Origin: CAYLZW01 sp964388085
GTDB taxonomy: Bacteria > Myxococcota > UBA727 > CAYLZW01
DNA length: 45,403 nucleotides
Direction of reading: 5' to 3'
Assembly (NCBI GenBank): GCA_964388085.1
Contig: CAYLZW010000012.1
Location: 1-45,403, forward strand
The translations under genes and the position numbers were made by a program. Below are positions 34,061 through 42,504 of this stretch, one piece after another (positions within the stretch are counted from its first letter, which is position 1; the number at the start of each line of letters is the position of its first letter). The notes under the pieces are model-generated. The model saw only the letters and a program-made list of their open reading frames with translations. It did not search any database and was not told the DNA's origin.

Positions 34061-36718
34061 CTCGTGCTTCTCACGCTCACGTCAGCGTCGGGTGCGGACG
34101 CGCCCGTCGCCGAGGACGACGCACCAGACGCGCCGCCGGCCATCACGCCGCCGGCGCTGCTCGAGGACGCTGCGCCGAGCTACCCCGAGGACGCCTTCGC
34201 CGAGGGCGTCTCGGGCCCGGTGCTGCTCGACATCGACATCGACGCCGAGGGCGAGGTGTCGCGCGCGCTCGTGAAGGCGGCGCCCGACGCGCGGCTCGCC
34301 TGGGCGGCGCTCGGGGCGGTGACGAACCTGCGCTTCACGCCCGCGCGCCTTGGGAAAGAGCCCGTCGCGGTGCGGGTGGAATACATCATCACTTTTGCCA
34401 TCGATGAAGTGGCGCGCGAGCGCGAGCTGAGCGAGGCGGAGGCCGAGGCCCTCGCGGCTGACGACGCCGAGGCGGCGCCCGTGAACTTCCGTGGGCGGGT
34501 GATGGTGGCCGCCGAGCGGCAGCGCGTGCCGGGCGCGCTCGTGTGGCTGGAAGGCGCGGCGCTCGAGGGCCGCGACATCGAGGCCTGGGCCGACGAGGAC
34601 GGCGAGTTCGCGCTGCGCGGGGTACCGGCCGGCACCCACGTCGTGCACGTCGAGGCGAGCGGCTTCGAGCCGTTCACGGTGACGGAGACGCTGGCCGCCA
34701 ACGTCGTCACCGACGTGCGCTATCACCTGCGCCGCTCCACGAGCGATGGCTACCAGACCGTCATCCGCGGCCGCAAAGATCAGCGCGAGGTGAGCAAGCG
34801 CGTGCTGACGGCGCAGGAGGTAAAGCGCGTGCCCGGCACCTTCGGCGACGCGCTGCGGGTGGTGCAGCGCCTGCCCGGCGTGGCGCGCGCTCCCTTTGGC
34901 CTCGGCGCCGTCGTCATCCGCGGCGGGGCGCCCGACGACTCGAACATCCTCATCGACGGGCACGTGACGCGGCTGTTGTTCCACCTCGGCGCCGGCCCGA
35001 GCATCATCAACAGCGACGTCATCGAGCGCCTCGAGCTCTATCCGGGCGGCTTCGGCGTCAGGTTCGGCCGCTCGCACGCGGGCGTCGTCGAGGTGGTGAC
35101 GCGCGATCCCGACTTCGAGACCTACTCGGGCGCGGTGACCGTCGACCTCTTGCAGACGAACTTCCGCCTCGAGGGGCCCGTCCTCGGCGGCGCCTTCTTC
35201 GTGGCCGCTCGGCGCAGCTACGTCGCCGAGGTGCTCAACATCGGTGACGTCGTGGGGAGGTTCGTCGATCTGCAGGGGACGACCTTCACGCTCGCGCCGC
35301 GCTACTCCGACTACCAGGCGCGCATCGCCTGGCGGCTGCCCCATCACCAGACGCTGTCGCTCACGCTCATGGGCACCGACGACCAGCTCGACTTCGCCGT
35401 CGACACGAGCGAGCTCGGGCCCGGCGTCCCCGAGCGCACCGGCATCACGGCAGGCTTTCATCGCTTCTACCCACGCTGGCGCTTCGAGAGCGCCAGGCGT
35501 CACGACGACGGGCGGCCGTTCTTTCGCGCGGAGGCCTCCCCGCTCATCGAGTACACCTACAGCGAGAACCGCTTCGACGAGTCGCTGTTCGCGCTCGAGG
35601 TCGGCCGCACGAGCTTCTACGCGCACGCCGAGCTGCGCCCCCTCGAGCAGTGGGGCATCTCCGTCGGCACCGACAACAGCGCCGGCTGGTTCTTCTTCAA
35701 GACGGACGTCCCCTTCATCCTGCCGGACGAGCGCCTGTTCCCGCGGCCGACGACGGCGGACCCGCCGCGCTTCAAGGGCGCCGGTGACGTGCTCGGCACC
35801 GCGCTGGCGTTCTACGCCGAGACCGACCTCGAGCTGGGGCCGCTGCTGCTGGTGGGCGGGCTGCGCAGCGATCTGACGAGCTATTACGAGGAGGTGCGCA
35901 CGTCGATCGATCCGCGCTTCTCCTTCCGCTACGACGTGCTCGAGTGGCTTACGCTCAAGGGCAACGTCGGCCGCTACCACAAGATGCCGCAGCCGACGGA
36001 GATCTCGCGCGACGTCGGCAACCCCGCGCTGCCGCTCGAGGAGGGCTGGCAGTACGGCCTCGGCGTCGAGACCTGGCTGACACGCTCGCTCTACCTCGAC
36101 TGGGAGGTCTTCTACCGCACGCTCTCGAAGCTGCCCGTGCCGGTGCGCTCGCCGCTGGCCTTCGACGCGAGCGGCGAGCCGTTCATCCAGCCCGTCGGTG
36201 AAGGGCGCGTGCTCGGCAGCGAGGTGCTGTTGCGGCAGCACCTCGACCACGGCCTGTTCGGCTGGTTCGCCTATACGATCCTGCGCTCCGAGCGCCGCTA
36301 TCTCGACGAGGATCCGGTCCGTTGGCGGCTCGCGCCCCTCGACCAGACGCACATCCTGAGCGTGGCCTTGAGCTACCAGCTGCCCTTCGGCTTCGAGCTC
36401 GGCGGCGCGCTGCGCTACGTGACCGGCAACCCGCAGACGCTCGCCATCGGCGGCATCTACGACGCCGACCGCTCTCGCTACCTGCGCGTCGACGGCCCGC
36501 CGCTCGGCGGACGGCTGCCCGGCTTCTTCCAGGTGGACCTGCGCGTCGACAAGCGCTTCGTGTTCGACACCTGGGCGCTCGGCCTCTTCCTCGATCTGCA
36601 GAACGCGACCAACCAGGCGAATTACGAATTCTTCACCTACAACTACGACTACTCCGAGGTGGAGGGCTTCCCCGGGCTGCCGATCCTGCCGGTGTTCGGC
36701 CTCGAGGCGTCCTTCTGA
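34046..36718 (+). CDS. TonB-dependent outer-membrane receptor with N-terminal TonB C-terminal-like domain
   Basis: 890 residues. Order: short signal peptide (MGGLFLVLLTLTSASGA); about 35-115, a TonB C-terminal-type domain (PSYPEDAFAEGVSGPVLLDI, then AALGAVTNLRFTPARLGKEP); about 145-225, a carboxypeptidase-like regulatory domain (GTHVVHVEASGFEPFTVTET); plug domain about 235-345 (VLTAQEVKRVPGTFGDALRV, VVIRGGAPDDSNILIDG); a 22-strand barrel to the end. An upstream stop at 34025 leaves GTG 34043 or ATG 34046 as the only usual starts. Substrate cannot be read from sequence. Confidence 0.92.
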   Translation: MGGLFLVLLTLTSASGADAPVAEDDAPDAPPAITPPALLEDAAPSYPEDAFAEGVSGPVLLDIDIDAEGEVSRALVKAAPDARLAWAALGAVTNLRFTPARLGKEPVAVRVEYIITFAIDEVARERELSEAEAEALAADDAEAAPVNFRGRVMVAAERQRVPGALVWLEGAALEGRDIEAWADEDGEFALRGVPAGTHVVHVEASGFEPFTVTETLAANVVTDVRYHLRRSTSDGYQTVIRGRKDQREVSKRVLTAQEVKRVPGTFGDALRVVQRLPGVARAPFGLGAVVIRGGAPDDSNILIDGHVTRLLFHLGAGPSIINSDVIERLELYPGGFGVRFGRSHAGVVEVVTRDPDFETYSGAVTVDLLQTNFRLEGPVLGGAFFVAARRSYVAEVLNIGDVVGRFVDLQGTTFTLAPRYSDYQARIAWRLPHHQTLSLTLMGTDDQLDFAVDTSELGPGVPERTGITAGFHRFYPRWRFESARRHDDGRPFFRAEASPLIEYTYSENRFDESLFALEVGRTSFYAHAELRPLEQWGISVGTDNSAGWFFFKTDVPFILPDERLFPRPTTADPPRFKGAGDVLGTALAFYAETDLELGPLLLVGGLRSDLTSYYEEVRTSIDPRFSFRYDVLEWLTLKGNVGRYHKMPQPTEISRDVGNPALPLEEGWQYGLGVETWLTRSLYLDWEVFYRTLSKLPVPVRSPLAFDASGEPFIQPVGEGRVLGSEVLLRQHLDHGLFGWFAYTILRSERRYLDEDPVRWRLAPLDQTHILSVALSYQLPFGFELGGALRYVTGNPQTLAIGGIYDADRSRYLRVDGPPLGGRLPGFFQVDLRVDKRFVFDTWALGLFLDLQNATNQANYEFFTYNYDYSEVEGFPGLPILPVFGLEASF

Positions 36719-36760
36719 GCAGGCGGCTCGCGAGCGCTCGCCCCTTCGTCGCTGCCGTGC

Positions 36761-38536
36761 TCATTCGCTGCACGAGCTCGCGCAGCGGTTCACGCGCGGC
36801 CAGAACGCGCGCACCTCGTCCGTCGTCATGCCGGTGAGGCCGACGCTCTCGAAGCGGTCCACCAGCGAACGCGCGCAGCTCAGCTCGCCGCAGTGCGAGT
36901 CGAGGTAGCGGATCTTCTCCTCGGGCGTGGCGTCGGCGGGCAGCGGCGGCGGCTTGGCCGCGCTCGCGCGACGGCGCGCGCCGCGACGAGCCGGCTTGCG
37001 CGGAAGGACCTCCGCGGCGGGGGCGAGCTCCGCGGCCGGCGCCACGGCCTTCGCCGGCGCCGCGTTCGGCGGCGCCGCTACCTGCCCCTCTGCCTGCGCC
37101 GCGCGATCGGCCGCGCCCGACGCGGACGGCGCTCCGGCGGCGGGCTCGGATGGCGGCGGCTTCGGCGGCGCGGGCGCGGGCCGAGGCGCGATCGCTCCCT
37201 CCCCGAGGGCCACCTGGGGCGCCTCTGGCGCCGGGCGCAGCACGAACAGCCACGCGACCGCCGCGGCGCCCAAGAGGACCACCAGCGCGGCTACAGCGGC
37301 CCACAGGGCCGTCTGCCGAGCCTTCGCGGGGGGCGCCGGCGACAAGGGAGCCTGCGCCACCAGCCGGGGAGCGATCCGCGCGGCCTGGCGATCGGCGGCC
37401 GGCGGCGGCGAGGGGATCTCGATTCGTCCCGTGGGCTCTGTGATCGGGTTCCGCACGCCGTCCCATGCGGCGACCGGTCGCGTGCCGGCGCGCGCGATGA
37501 CGGTGGACTCGTCTTGCTCGCGCGGCGGCGGGCGCACGTCGACGAAGCGCTGCAGCAGCGCGCGCACCGAGGTGTGCTCGCCGGGGAAGCGCTCGTCCAT
37601 GAGCGCGCGCAGCTCGCGCGTGCTGGCGGAGAGCTGACGACGGAGCATGTACTGCTGCACCTGGTCGCGCAGCTCGCCGCAGGTCGCCGTGCGCTCGCGC
37701 GCGTCGCTCGCGAGGGCCCGCGCCAGGATCCCGCGCAGCTCGTCGTCGAAACCGGCGAGGCGACGCGGCACGTGCGTGCCGTCGGCGAGGCGCGGCAGGA
37801 TCTGGTCCTGCGGCACGTCGGCGTAGTAGCGCTCGCCCGCCAGCATCTCGTAGAGCATGACCGCGACCCCGAAGAGATCGTGGCGTCCGTCGACGGGCTG
37901 CGCGCGCAGGTGCTCACGCGACATATAGGAGAGCTTGCCGAGCACGATCTTCGGGTCCGTGCGCTCCACCTTCAGCGACGACGCGGCCAGCCCGAAGTCG
38001 ATGAGCTTCACCTCGCCCTCGAAGTTCAGCATCACGTTGTGCGGCGACACGTCGCGGTGGACGATGTGCAGCGGCTCGCCGCTGACCGGGTGCGTGCGGC
38101 GGTGCGCGTAGTCGAGCGCCTCGAGCACCTCGCAGACGATGTGCATCGCGAGCGCCGGCGGCACGGCCTTGCCCGCGCGCCAGCAGCTCTCGACGAGCGT
38201 GTTGAGGTCGCGCCCCTCGATGAGCTCCATGGCGAGGTAGTACTTCGCGCCCACGCGCCCGACGTCGAAGATGGGGCAGATGTTGCGGTGCCCGAGGTGC
38301 ACCACGAGGCGCGCCTCGTCCATGAAGCGCGAGATGTACTCCTCGTTGTCGACGTGCTTCTGACGCAGCGTCTTGACCACGCAGTACTTCTCGATACCGG
38401 CGACGCTGCCGTGCTTGGCGAGGTGGACAGCGCCCATGCCGCCGCGTCCGAGCGCGCACAGAAGCGCATACGGGCCGAAGCGGTGCGGATACGCCACCTC
38501 CGTCTCGAGGACCGGGCTCGGCTTGCTCGTCGTCAT
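36761..38536 (-). CDS. Membrane Ser/Thr protein kinase
   Basis: 591 residues. Kinase domain about 20-290 with Gly loop LGRGGMGAVHLAKHG, Lys in CVVKTLRQKH, HRDVSPHN in place of HRDLKPEN, DFGLAAS, and SREHLR in place of SPEQ. The HRDVSPHN form is common in myxobacterial kinases and is expected to be active. A Pro/Ala linker, one membrane helix (about 383-403) and a periplasmic region follow, with an Arg/Lys patch and a C-terminal Cys pair region (HCGELSCARSLVDRFES, NRCASSC). ATG at 38536; a TTG at 38545 is possible. TAGGGT lies at 38548-38553. Divergent from the PEGA protein gene 90 bp away. Confidence 0.94.
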   Translation of the reverse strand: MTTSKPSPVLETEVAYPHRFGPYALLCALGRGGMGAVHLAKHGSVAGIEKYCVVKTLRQKHVDNEEYISRFMDEARLVVHLGHRNICPIFDVGRVGAKYYLAMELIEGRDLNTLVESCWRAGKAVPPALAMHIVCEVLEALDYAHRRTHPVSGEPLHIVHRDVSPHNVMLNFEGEVKLIDFGLAASSLKVERTDPKIVLGKLSYMSREHLRAQPVDGRHDLFGVAVMLYEMLAGERYYADVPQDQILPRLADGTHVPRRLAGFDDELRGILARALASDARERTATCGELRDQVQQYMLRRQLSASTRELRALMDERFPGEHTSVRALLQRFVDVRPPPREQDESTVIARAGTRPVAAWDGVRNPITEPTGRIEIPSPPPAADRQAARIAPRLVAQAPLSPAPPAKARQTALWAAVAALVVLLGAAAVAWLFVLRPAPEAPQVALGEGAIAPRPAPAPPKPPPSEPAAGAPSASGAADRAAQAEGQVAAPPNAAPAKAVAPAAELAPAAEVLPRKPARRGARRRASAAKPPPLPADATPEEKIRYLDSHCGELSCARSLVDRFESVGLTGMTTDEVRAFWPRVNRCASSCSE

Positions 38537-38612
38537 CGCGCGCAAACACCCTAGCAGTCCGCATGCGCGTGCAGGTACCTCGGGACAGTCGCTCGCCCGC
38601 CGCCCGCGGGGG

Positions 38613-38618
38613 TAGGAT
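38613..38618 (+). promoter_or_regulatory. Possible minus-10 (TAGGAT) 7 nt before the ATG at 38626
   Basis: TAGGAT, gctcgcc, ATG. The transcription start would fall within one base of the start codon. AGGA inside the same hexamer could instead be read as a ribosome-binding site if transcription starts further upstream. Confidence 0.4.
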
Positions 38619-38625
38619 GCTCGCC

Positions 38626-39738
38626 ATGCCGCGCCCGCCCCAGATCTTCCGCGGTCGCGCGCCGCGCCAGCCGGGCGCGCGCGGCGTCGTCGTGATGACG
38701 CTGGCTCTGATGACGACGGTGCTGCCCGCGCCCGAGCTGCACGCGAAGCGAGCGCGCGAGCCGCGTCCCGAGCAGCTCCTCATCCTGCCGCTCGAGCACG
38801 AGCTCGGGGCCGACGCCGAGCGCATGCGCCCCGTCGAGCAGGCCTTCCGCGACGAGGCGGCCGCGCTCAAGCGCTTTCGCGTGCTGCCGCGCGGGCAGGC
38901 GACGACCCTGCTCGACTCGGTGCGCTCTCTCGGGCTCGATTGTCAGCCGGGCGACCTCGAGTGTCTGACCAAGGCCGGCGTCATCATGGAGATCGAGCTG
39001 CTCGCGGTGCTGCGCGCGGCGGCGACCGAGGAGCGCGTCGTCGTGACGGCCATCCTCATCGACGTCGACATCGGGCGCACGCGCACGACCGTGAGCCGCA
39101 CGATCCGCGCGGGCGACAGCCTGTCCGCCGTCATGAAGAGCGCCGCCGTGGAGCTGCTCGCCCCCGATCTCTTCGTCGGCGGGCTCGATCTCGACGTCGT
39201 GCAGGAGGGCGCCACCGTCCGCGTCGACGGTGCCGTGCGCGGCAGCACGCCGCTCGCCGGCGCCATCGGCGGGCTCGCGCCGGGCGAGCACGTCGTCAGC
39301 GTCGCGAAGCCCGGCTTCCCGACGGCCGAGCGCGTGGTGCTCGTCAAGGCGCTCGAGGACACATCCGTCGTCATCGACCTGCGGCCCGCGGCCAGCCACC
39401 CCGCCGCCGGCGCGCGCGCCGCCGAGGCGGCGCCCTCCGCGGAGCGAGCTTCGTTGCCTTCCGACCAGAACGCGAGCGCTCCCGCACGAGCGGCGGCGCT
39501 CCCGGTGTTGCCCATGGTGCTCGGCGGCGTGGCCGCGGCCAGCGTCGTCGCCGCCGTGGGCGCCGGCCTCGGCGCGCTGTGGATGAGCACGCGCTTCACC
39601 GACACGGCGCTCGCGCCGGCCGAGCGGCGGGACGCGCGCATGCCCGGCCAGCTCCTCGTCGTCACCGCCGTGGCGACGGGAGCGCTCGCGGTGATCGCCA
39701 CGGGAGCCGCAGGCTCGTCCGCGCTCTTCGGCCCATGA
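38626..39738 (+). CDS. Exported TolB-N-like protein with PEGA domain
   Basis: 370 residues. Signal region about 1-40, then an alpha-beta domain (LLILPLEHELGADAERMRPV, FRVLPRGQATTLLDSVRSLG, CQPGDLECLTKAGVIMEIEL) like that of the protein at 25916, including two Cys about 6 residues apart at the same place. A PEGA domain follows at about 188-250 (VRVDGAVRGSTPLAGAIGGL, PGEHVVSVAKPGFPTAER), then an Ala-rich linker and two hydrophobic helices. The stop overlaps the start of a small lipoprotein (ATGA). Envelope role inferred; function unknown. Confidence 0.82.
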   Translation: MPRPPQIFRGRAPRQPGARGVVVMTLALMTTVLPAPELHAKRAREPRPEQLLILPLEHELGADAERMRPVEQAFRDEAAALKRFRVLPRGQATTLLDSVRSLGLDCQPGDLECLTKAGVIMEIELLAVLRAAATEERVVVTAILIDVDIGRTRTTVSRTIRAGDSLSAVMKSAAVELLAPDLFVGGLDLDVVQEGATVRVDGAVRGSTPLAGAIGGLAPGEHVVSVAKPGFPTAERVVLVKALEDTSVVIDLRPAASHPAAGARAAEAAPSAERASLPSDQNASAPARAAALPVLPMVLGGVAAASVVAAVGAGLGALWMSTRFTDTALAPAERRDARMPGQLLVVTAVATGALAVIATGAAGSSALFGP

Positions 39739-39941
39739 CGTCGTCCGCCCGCCTCCCTGCCCTGCCGCTCGCGCTGCTGCTGCTCGCCGGCGGCGGCTGC
39801 GAGCTGTTCACGGGCCTCGAGCCCTGCACGCCCGGCAGCGACGAGTGCTTTGGCGCCGAAGTGTGCGCCGAGGACGGCTTTTGTCGCCCTGGCGACGGCG
39901 GCGCGGCCGACGGGGGCGCCCCGGACGCAGGCGCCGACTAG
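39735..39941 (+). CDS. Small Cys-rich lipoprotein
   Basis: 68 residues, start overlapping the preceding stop as ATGA, so translationally coupled. Signal with lipobox LLLLAGGGC, then a short module with four Cys (PCTPGSDECFGAEVCAED, then FCRPGDGG), ending in an Asp/Gly/Ala tail like DGGAPDAGAD. The tail resembles the spacer after the poly-GE of the lipoprotein at 26818, which is also coupled to a TolB-like gene. Confidence 0.75.
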   Translation: MTSSARLPALPLALLLLAGGGCELFTGLEPCTPGSDECFGAEVCAEDGFCRPGDGGAADGGAPDAGAD

Positions 39942-39963
39942 GGCTTGTCCCCAAGGGACACGC

Positions 39964-40503
39964 CTAACCCGCCAGGGACGACAGCGGCACGCGCTCGAGG
40001 GCGCCCGGCAGGCCCGCGCGCTGCCGGAAGCGCTGCTCCACGACGAGCAGCAGCGCCGCGATGCGCTCGGCGTCGAGCACGTCGGCGGCAAGGGCGCTCG
40101 CCTCGGTGAAGTTCAGCGCGCAGACCTCGACGTCATTCAGCACCCTGAGCGCGCGCCGAGCGCCCGCCGGCGCGACCGCCGTCGACGAGGACGACGACAT
40201 GCGCAGGGGCAGGCCGTGCGTGCGGCACACGATGGGCCGCGCTTCGTAGATGGAGCAGGCGCCCTCGGCGTCGAGGAACGCGCAGCCGCCGGGAGGCGGC
40301 GCCGGGCGGCCGCTCAGCCCCTTGTCGTCGAGCAGGCCGCGGATGGCCGCGGCTTCGACCGAGAGCACGCTCAGCCCCTCGACACAGCAGGAGGAGCAGC
40401 CGCGCGCGCAGACGATGTCCCGCGCGCGCCGCTCGAACACGGCGGCGGCGGCCTCGTCGATCTTCGCGCGGGCCTGCCGGTACTCGTCGAGGGGATCGCT
40501 CAC
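39964..40503 (-). CDS. YkgJ-family cysteine-cluster protein
   Basis: 179 residues from a GTG that overlaps the lipase stop (GTGA). Carries the family pattern: CARGCSSCCVEG near residue 30, GGCAFLDAEGACSIYEARP, then VCRTHGLPL and EVCALNF. The Cys set probably binds zinc or an iron-sulfur cluster (UPF0153, CxxCxxCC). Function unknown in general. Coupling to a lipase gene is unusual and may be incidental. Confidence 0.9.
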   Translation of the reverse strand: MSDPLDEYRQARAKIDEAAAAVFERRARDIVCARGCSSCCVEGLSVLSVEAAAIRGLLDDKGLSGRPAPPPGGCAFLDAEGACSIYEARPIVCRTHGLPLRMSSSSSTAVAPAGARRALRVLNDVEVCALNFTEASALAADVLDAERIAALLLVVEQRFRQRAGLPGALERVPLSSLAG

Positions 40504-41612
40504 GGCGGCGGCGCGGCGCTGCTCGCCTCGCTGGCGCGCGCGTTCGCGATCCGCCGGCGATAGAGCGCTTTGTGATCGAAGCCCGAGATGAGGCCGGGCA
40601 GGAGGTCCGCGATCTGGCCGATCTCGTCGAAGTGATCGGCCGGCACACAGCCGAGCAGGGTGCCCCACGGCATGCTGTCGGTGGGCACGATGCCGTCGTT
40701 GGCGCGCGGCTCGAACAGGTCCGCGCCCGAGAGATAGAGACCGCTGCCGACGAGGAGCGCGTCCATGGCGTCGACCCGACCGGGCACCTCCCAGAGCCCG
40801 TCGTCGCACAAGGCCGGCGCCGGCAACAGGTTCGAGTAGGCGGCCACCGAGAAGATGGGCAGCCCCTCAGGGTCTGGGTGGGACGCGTTGAACGCAGCCA
40901 TGCCGTCGCTGGATAGCAGCGTGGCGGCCGCGACCATGTCCGGCTGCCACGGATCCGCCGGCGTGCCCTCGCCGCCGTCGCTCTCCCAGTCGTCGTTCGG
41001 CGGCGAGTCCACGGCGCCGATGAGCCAGGCGAGCATCCGGCCGGCGGGGTTCAAGATGCCGTCGGGCGCGACGAGCGCTCCGTCGGCGAGCGGCGTGCCG
41101 CGGTGCGGGCTCGCCACCGTCGTCAGCGACGCCACCTTGGGCGCGTAACCGAGCGCGCTCACCACGCGCCGCGAGTCTACGCCGCCCTGGGAGTGCGCGA
41201 TGAGGTGCACCTTGGCGCGCCCGGTCTCGGCGATGACCTCGTCGATGAAGGCCGCGAGCACCCGCGCGCGCTGGTCGGAGCCGTTGTAGGGAGGCAGCGC
41301 GGGCGCGTACACCTCGTGCTCGCCGCGCTCCTCGAGGTCCGTGAGCACGTCGAAGAAGTACTCGAGCGGGCCGGCGTCCGACCAGCCCGAGAAGCCGTGC
41401 ACGAGCACGATGGGGTACGGCGGCCCAAGCTGCGCGGGCAGCGCCTCCACGGGCGCGACCTCGACGGGCTCGGCCGGCACCGGCACCGGCGCGTGCGGCT
41501 CGACCTCGCGCTCTTTGTCAGCGGCGCCCTCGTCCGCCGGCGAGGACAACGACGGCTCCTCGCCACAGCCCAGGGCGACGACGAGAAAGCCGGCAAGCCA
41601 ATACCGACGCAT
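40500..41612 (-). CDS. Secreted lipase lipoprotein (LipA/family I-like alpha/beta hydrolase)
   Basis: 370 residues. Lipobox at MRRYWLAGFLVVALGC, then an acidic, Pro-rich linker. Hydrolase core with oxyanion HG in PIVLVHGFSG, nucleophile Ser141 in HLIAHSQGGVDSR, the likely Asp in PRANDGIVPTDSM and His in ADHFDEIG. Two Cys near the end (LCDDGLWE, LLGCVPADH) match the disulfide of Pseudomonas family I lipases. These need a foldase (Lif), which is not in this window. ATG at 41612 gives the cleanest lipobox; 41627 is possible. Confidence 0.9.
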   Translation of the reverse strand: MRRYWLAGFLVVALGCGEEPSLSSPADEGAADKEREVEPHAPVPVPAEPVEVAPVEALPAQLGPPYPIVLVHGFSGWSDAGPLEYFFDVLTDLEERGEHEVYAPALPPYNGSDQRARVLAAFIDEVIAETGRAKVHLIAHSQGGVDSRRVVSALGYAPKVASLTTVASPHRGTPLADGALVAPDGILNPAGRMLAWLIGAVDSPPNDDWESDGGEGTPADPWQPDMVAAATLLSSDGMAAFNASHPDPEGLPIFSVAAYSNLLPAPALCDDGLWEVPGRVDAMDALLVGSGLYLSGADLFEPRANDGIVPTDSMPWGTLLGCVPADHFDEIGQIADLLPGLISGFDHKALYRRRIANARASEASSAAPPP

Positions 41613-41698
41613 CCGAGCACTCTGCATCGGAGCAAGCGTCCGGCGCGCGGACACGCACGTCAACACGGTGTTCATCGTCGGAGCGAACAAAGCGCAGA

Positions 41699-41775
41699 TC
41701 TCACGGAAAGCCGCAAAGCCGCAGAGGAGAACAGGCTTCTGGCCTCCCTTTGCGGCTCGGCGGCTTCGCGTGAGA
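41699..41775. repeat. Imperfect palindrome, probable dispersed repeat
   Basis: Arms of about 27 bp: tctcacggaaagccgcaaag (41699 onward) and its imperfect reverse complement ending at 41775, with a 17-nt centre. The internal aaagccgc unit is repeated. It looks like a dispersed palindromic element and could end transcription of the rod-protein gene. Confidence 0.6.
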
Positions 41776-41799
41776 CTTTTGTGCGTGCTTTGCGCGGGA

Positions 41800-42309
41800 T
41801 CAGACCTGCGTCTGCATCGTCTGCTTCACGCCGCTGGTCGCCTTCTCGACGACCTTCGAGGTGAGCTCGAGCTCCTGGCTGAACTTGTGAACGGACGCCT
41901 GGATGGCGAGCAGCTGCTGGAAGTCGAACTTCTTGCCCGACATGGACAGCTTGATGATGTCGTCGAGCTTGTTCTGCCCGCCGACGATCTGATCGAGCAG
42001 CGTCTTGAAGCCGCTCTGCTTGGCCTCCTTCGCGGAGTCCACGGTCTTGACGCCGAGGCGCACGTCGTCGCCCTTGTTGACGGCGTTTGTCTGGGCCGCC
42101 TTCAGCACGTCGACGGCCTTGGTCGTCTCGGTGGTCTTCTGCGCCTCCTGGACCTGCTTCACGTCCTGGACCTGGTTCGCCTGCTGGACCTGGGCGAACT
42201 GTCCCTTGTCCGCGCCTTGCGTCTTCTGAAGCTCCTGAGCCTGCTTCTGAAGCTCCTGCATCATCTGTTGAGAGGCCTTGCCAATGCCTCCACTGATCGG
42301 GTCCGCCAT
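41800..42309 (-). CDS. Type III secretion inner-rod-like protein (YscI/HrpB, SctI type)
   Basis: 169 residues. N-terminus MADPISGGIGKASQQMMQEL followed by a Gln-rich, helical region. The last 45 residues (KFDFQQLLAIQASVHKFSQE, LTSKVVEKATSGVKQTMQTQ) fit the YscI/HrpB C-terminal pattern: LL..Q, an amphipathic helix, SKVV.K, and a final TQ. That helix lines the inner rod of the needle complex in known systems. ATG at 42309 with GGAGG 5 nt upstream, a strong signal. No other secretion genes are visible; a sigma factor gene lies upstream. The assignment rests on the C-terminus only. Confidence 0.6.
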   Translation of the reverse strand: MADPISGGIGKASQQMMQELQKQAQELQKTQGADKGQFAQVQQANQVQDVKQVQEAQKTTETTKAVDVLKAAQTNAVNKGDDVRLGVKTVDSAKEAKQSGFKTLLDQIVGGQNKLDDIIKLSMSGKKFDFQQLLAIQASVHKFSQELELTSKVVEKATSGVKQTMQTQV

Positions 42310-42344
42310 GAAAACCTCCAAAAAGCTCTAAAAGCTGCAACGCA

Positions 42345-42363
42345 GAAGGGCTCCTGGCCCTTC
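42345..42363 (-). promoter_or_regulatory. Leader hairpin before the inner-rod-like gene
   Basis: GAAGGGC / GCCCTTC arms with a 5-nt loop, 36 bp before the ATG at 42309. It may stabilise the mRNA or act as a control element; no T run follows on the coding strand. A GATAAT sequence further upstream (about 42383) is a possible minus-10. Confidence 0.35.
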
Positions 42364-42504
42364 GCAACAAACCGACACTGGCATTATCGCAGGTCCGGTC
42401 CGCCCGTTGCTGGCCCTGCCCCGATCTGCTTTCGCCGTCGTAACCAGCTGACTTGGCTGATGATTTCGTCTGCCGGCGCGAACCGTGGACGCGCGTGCGC
42501 TCGG

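Noticed and set aside
34082..36352. Minus-strand open frame of 756 codons
   Set aside because: Antisense of the TonB receptor; composition typical of a shadow frame.
42310..42504. Sigma-28 or sigma-54 promoter before the rod-like gene
   Set aside because: A GCGATAA sequence is present but no TAAA lies at the right distance, and no GG-N10-GC with proper spacing fits. Only a weak GATAAT remains.
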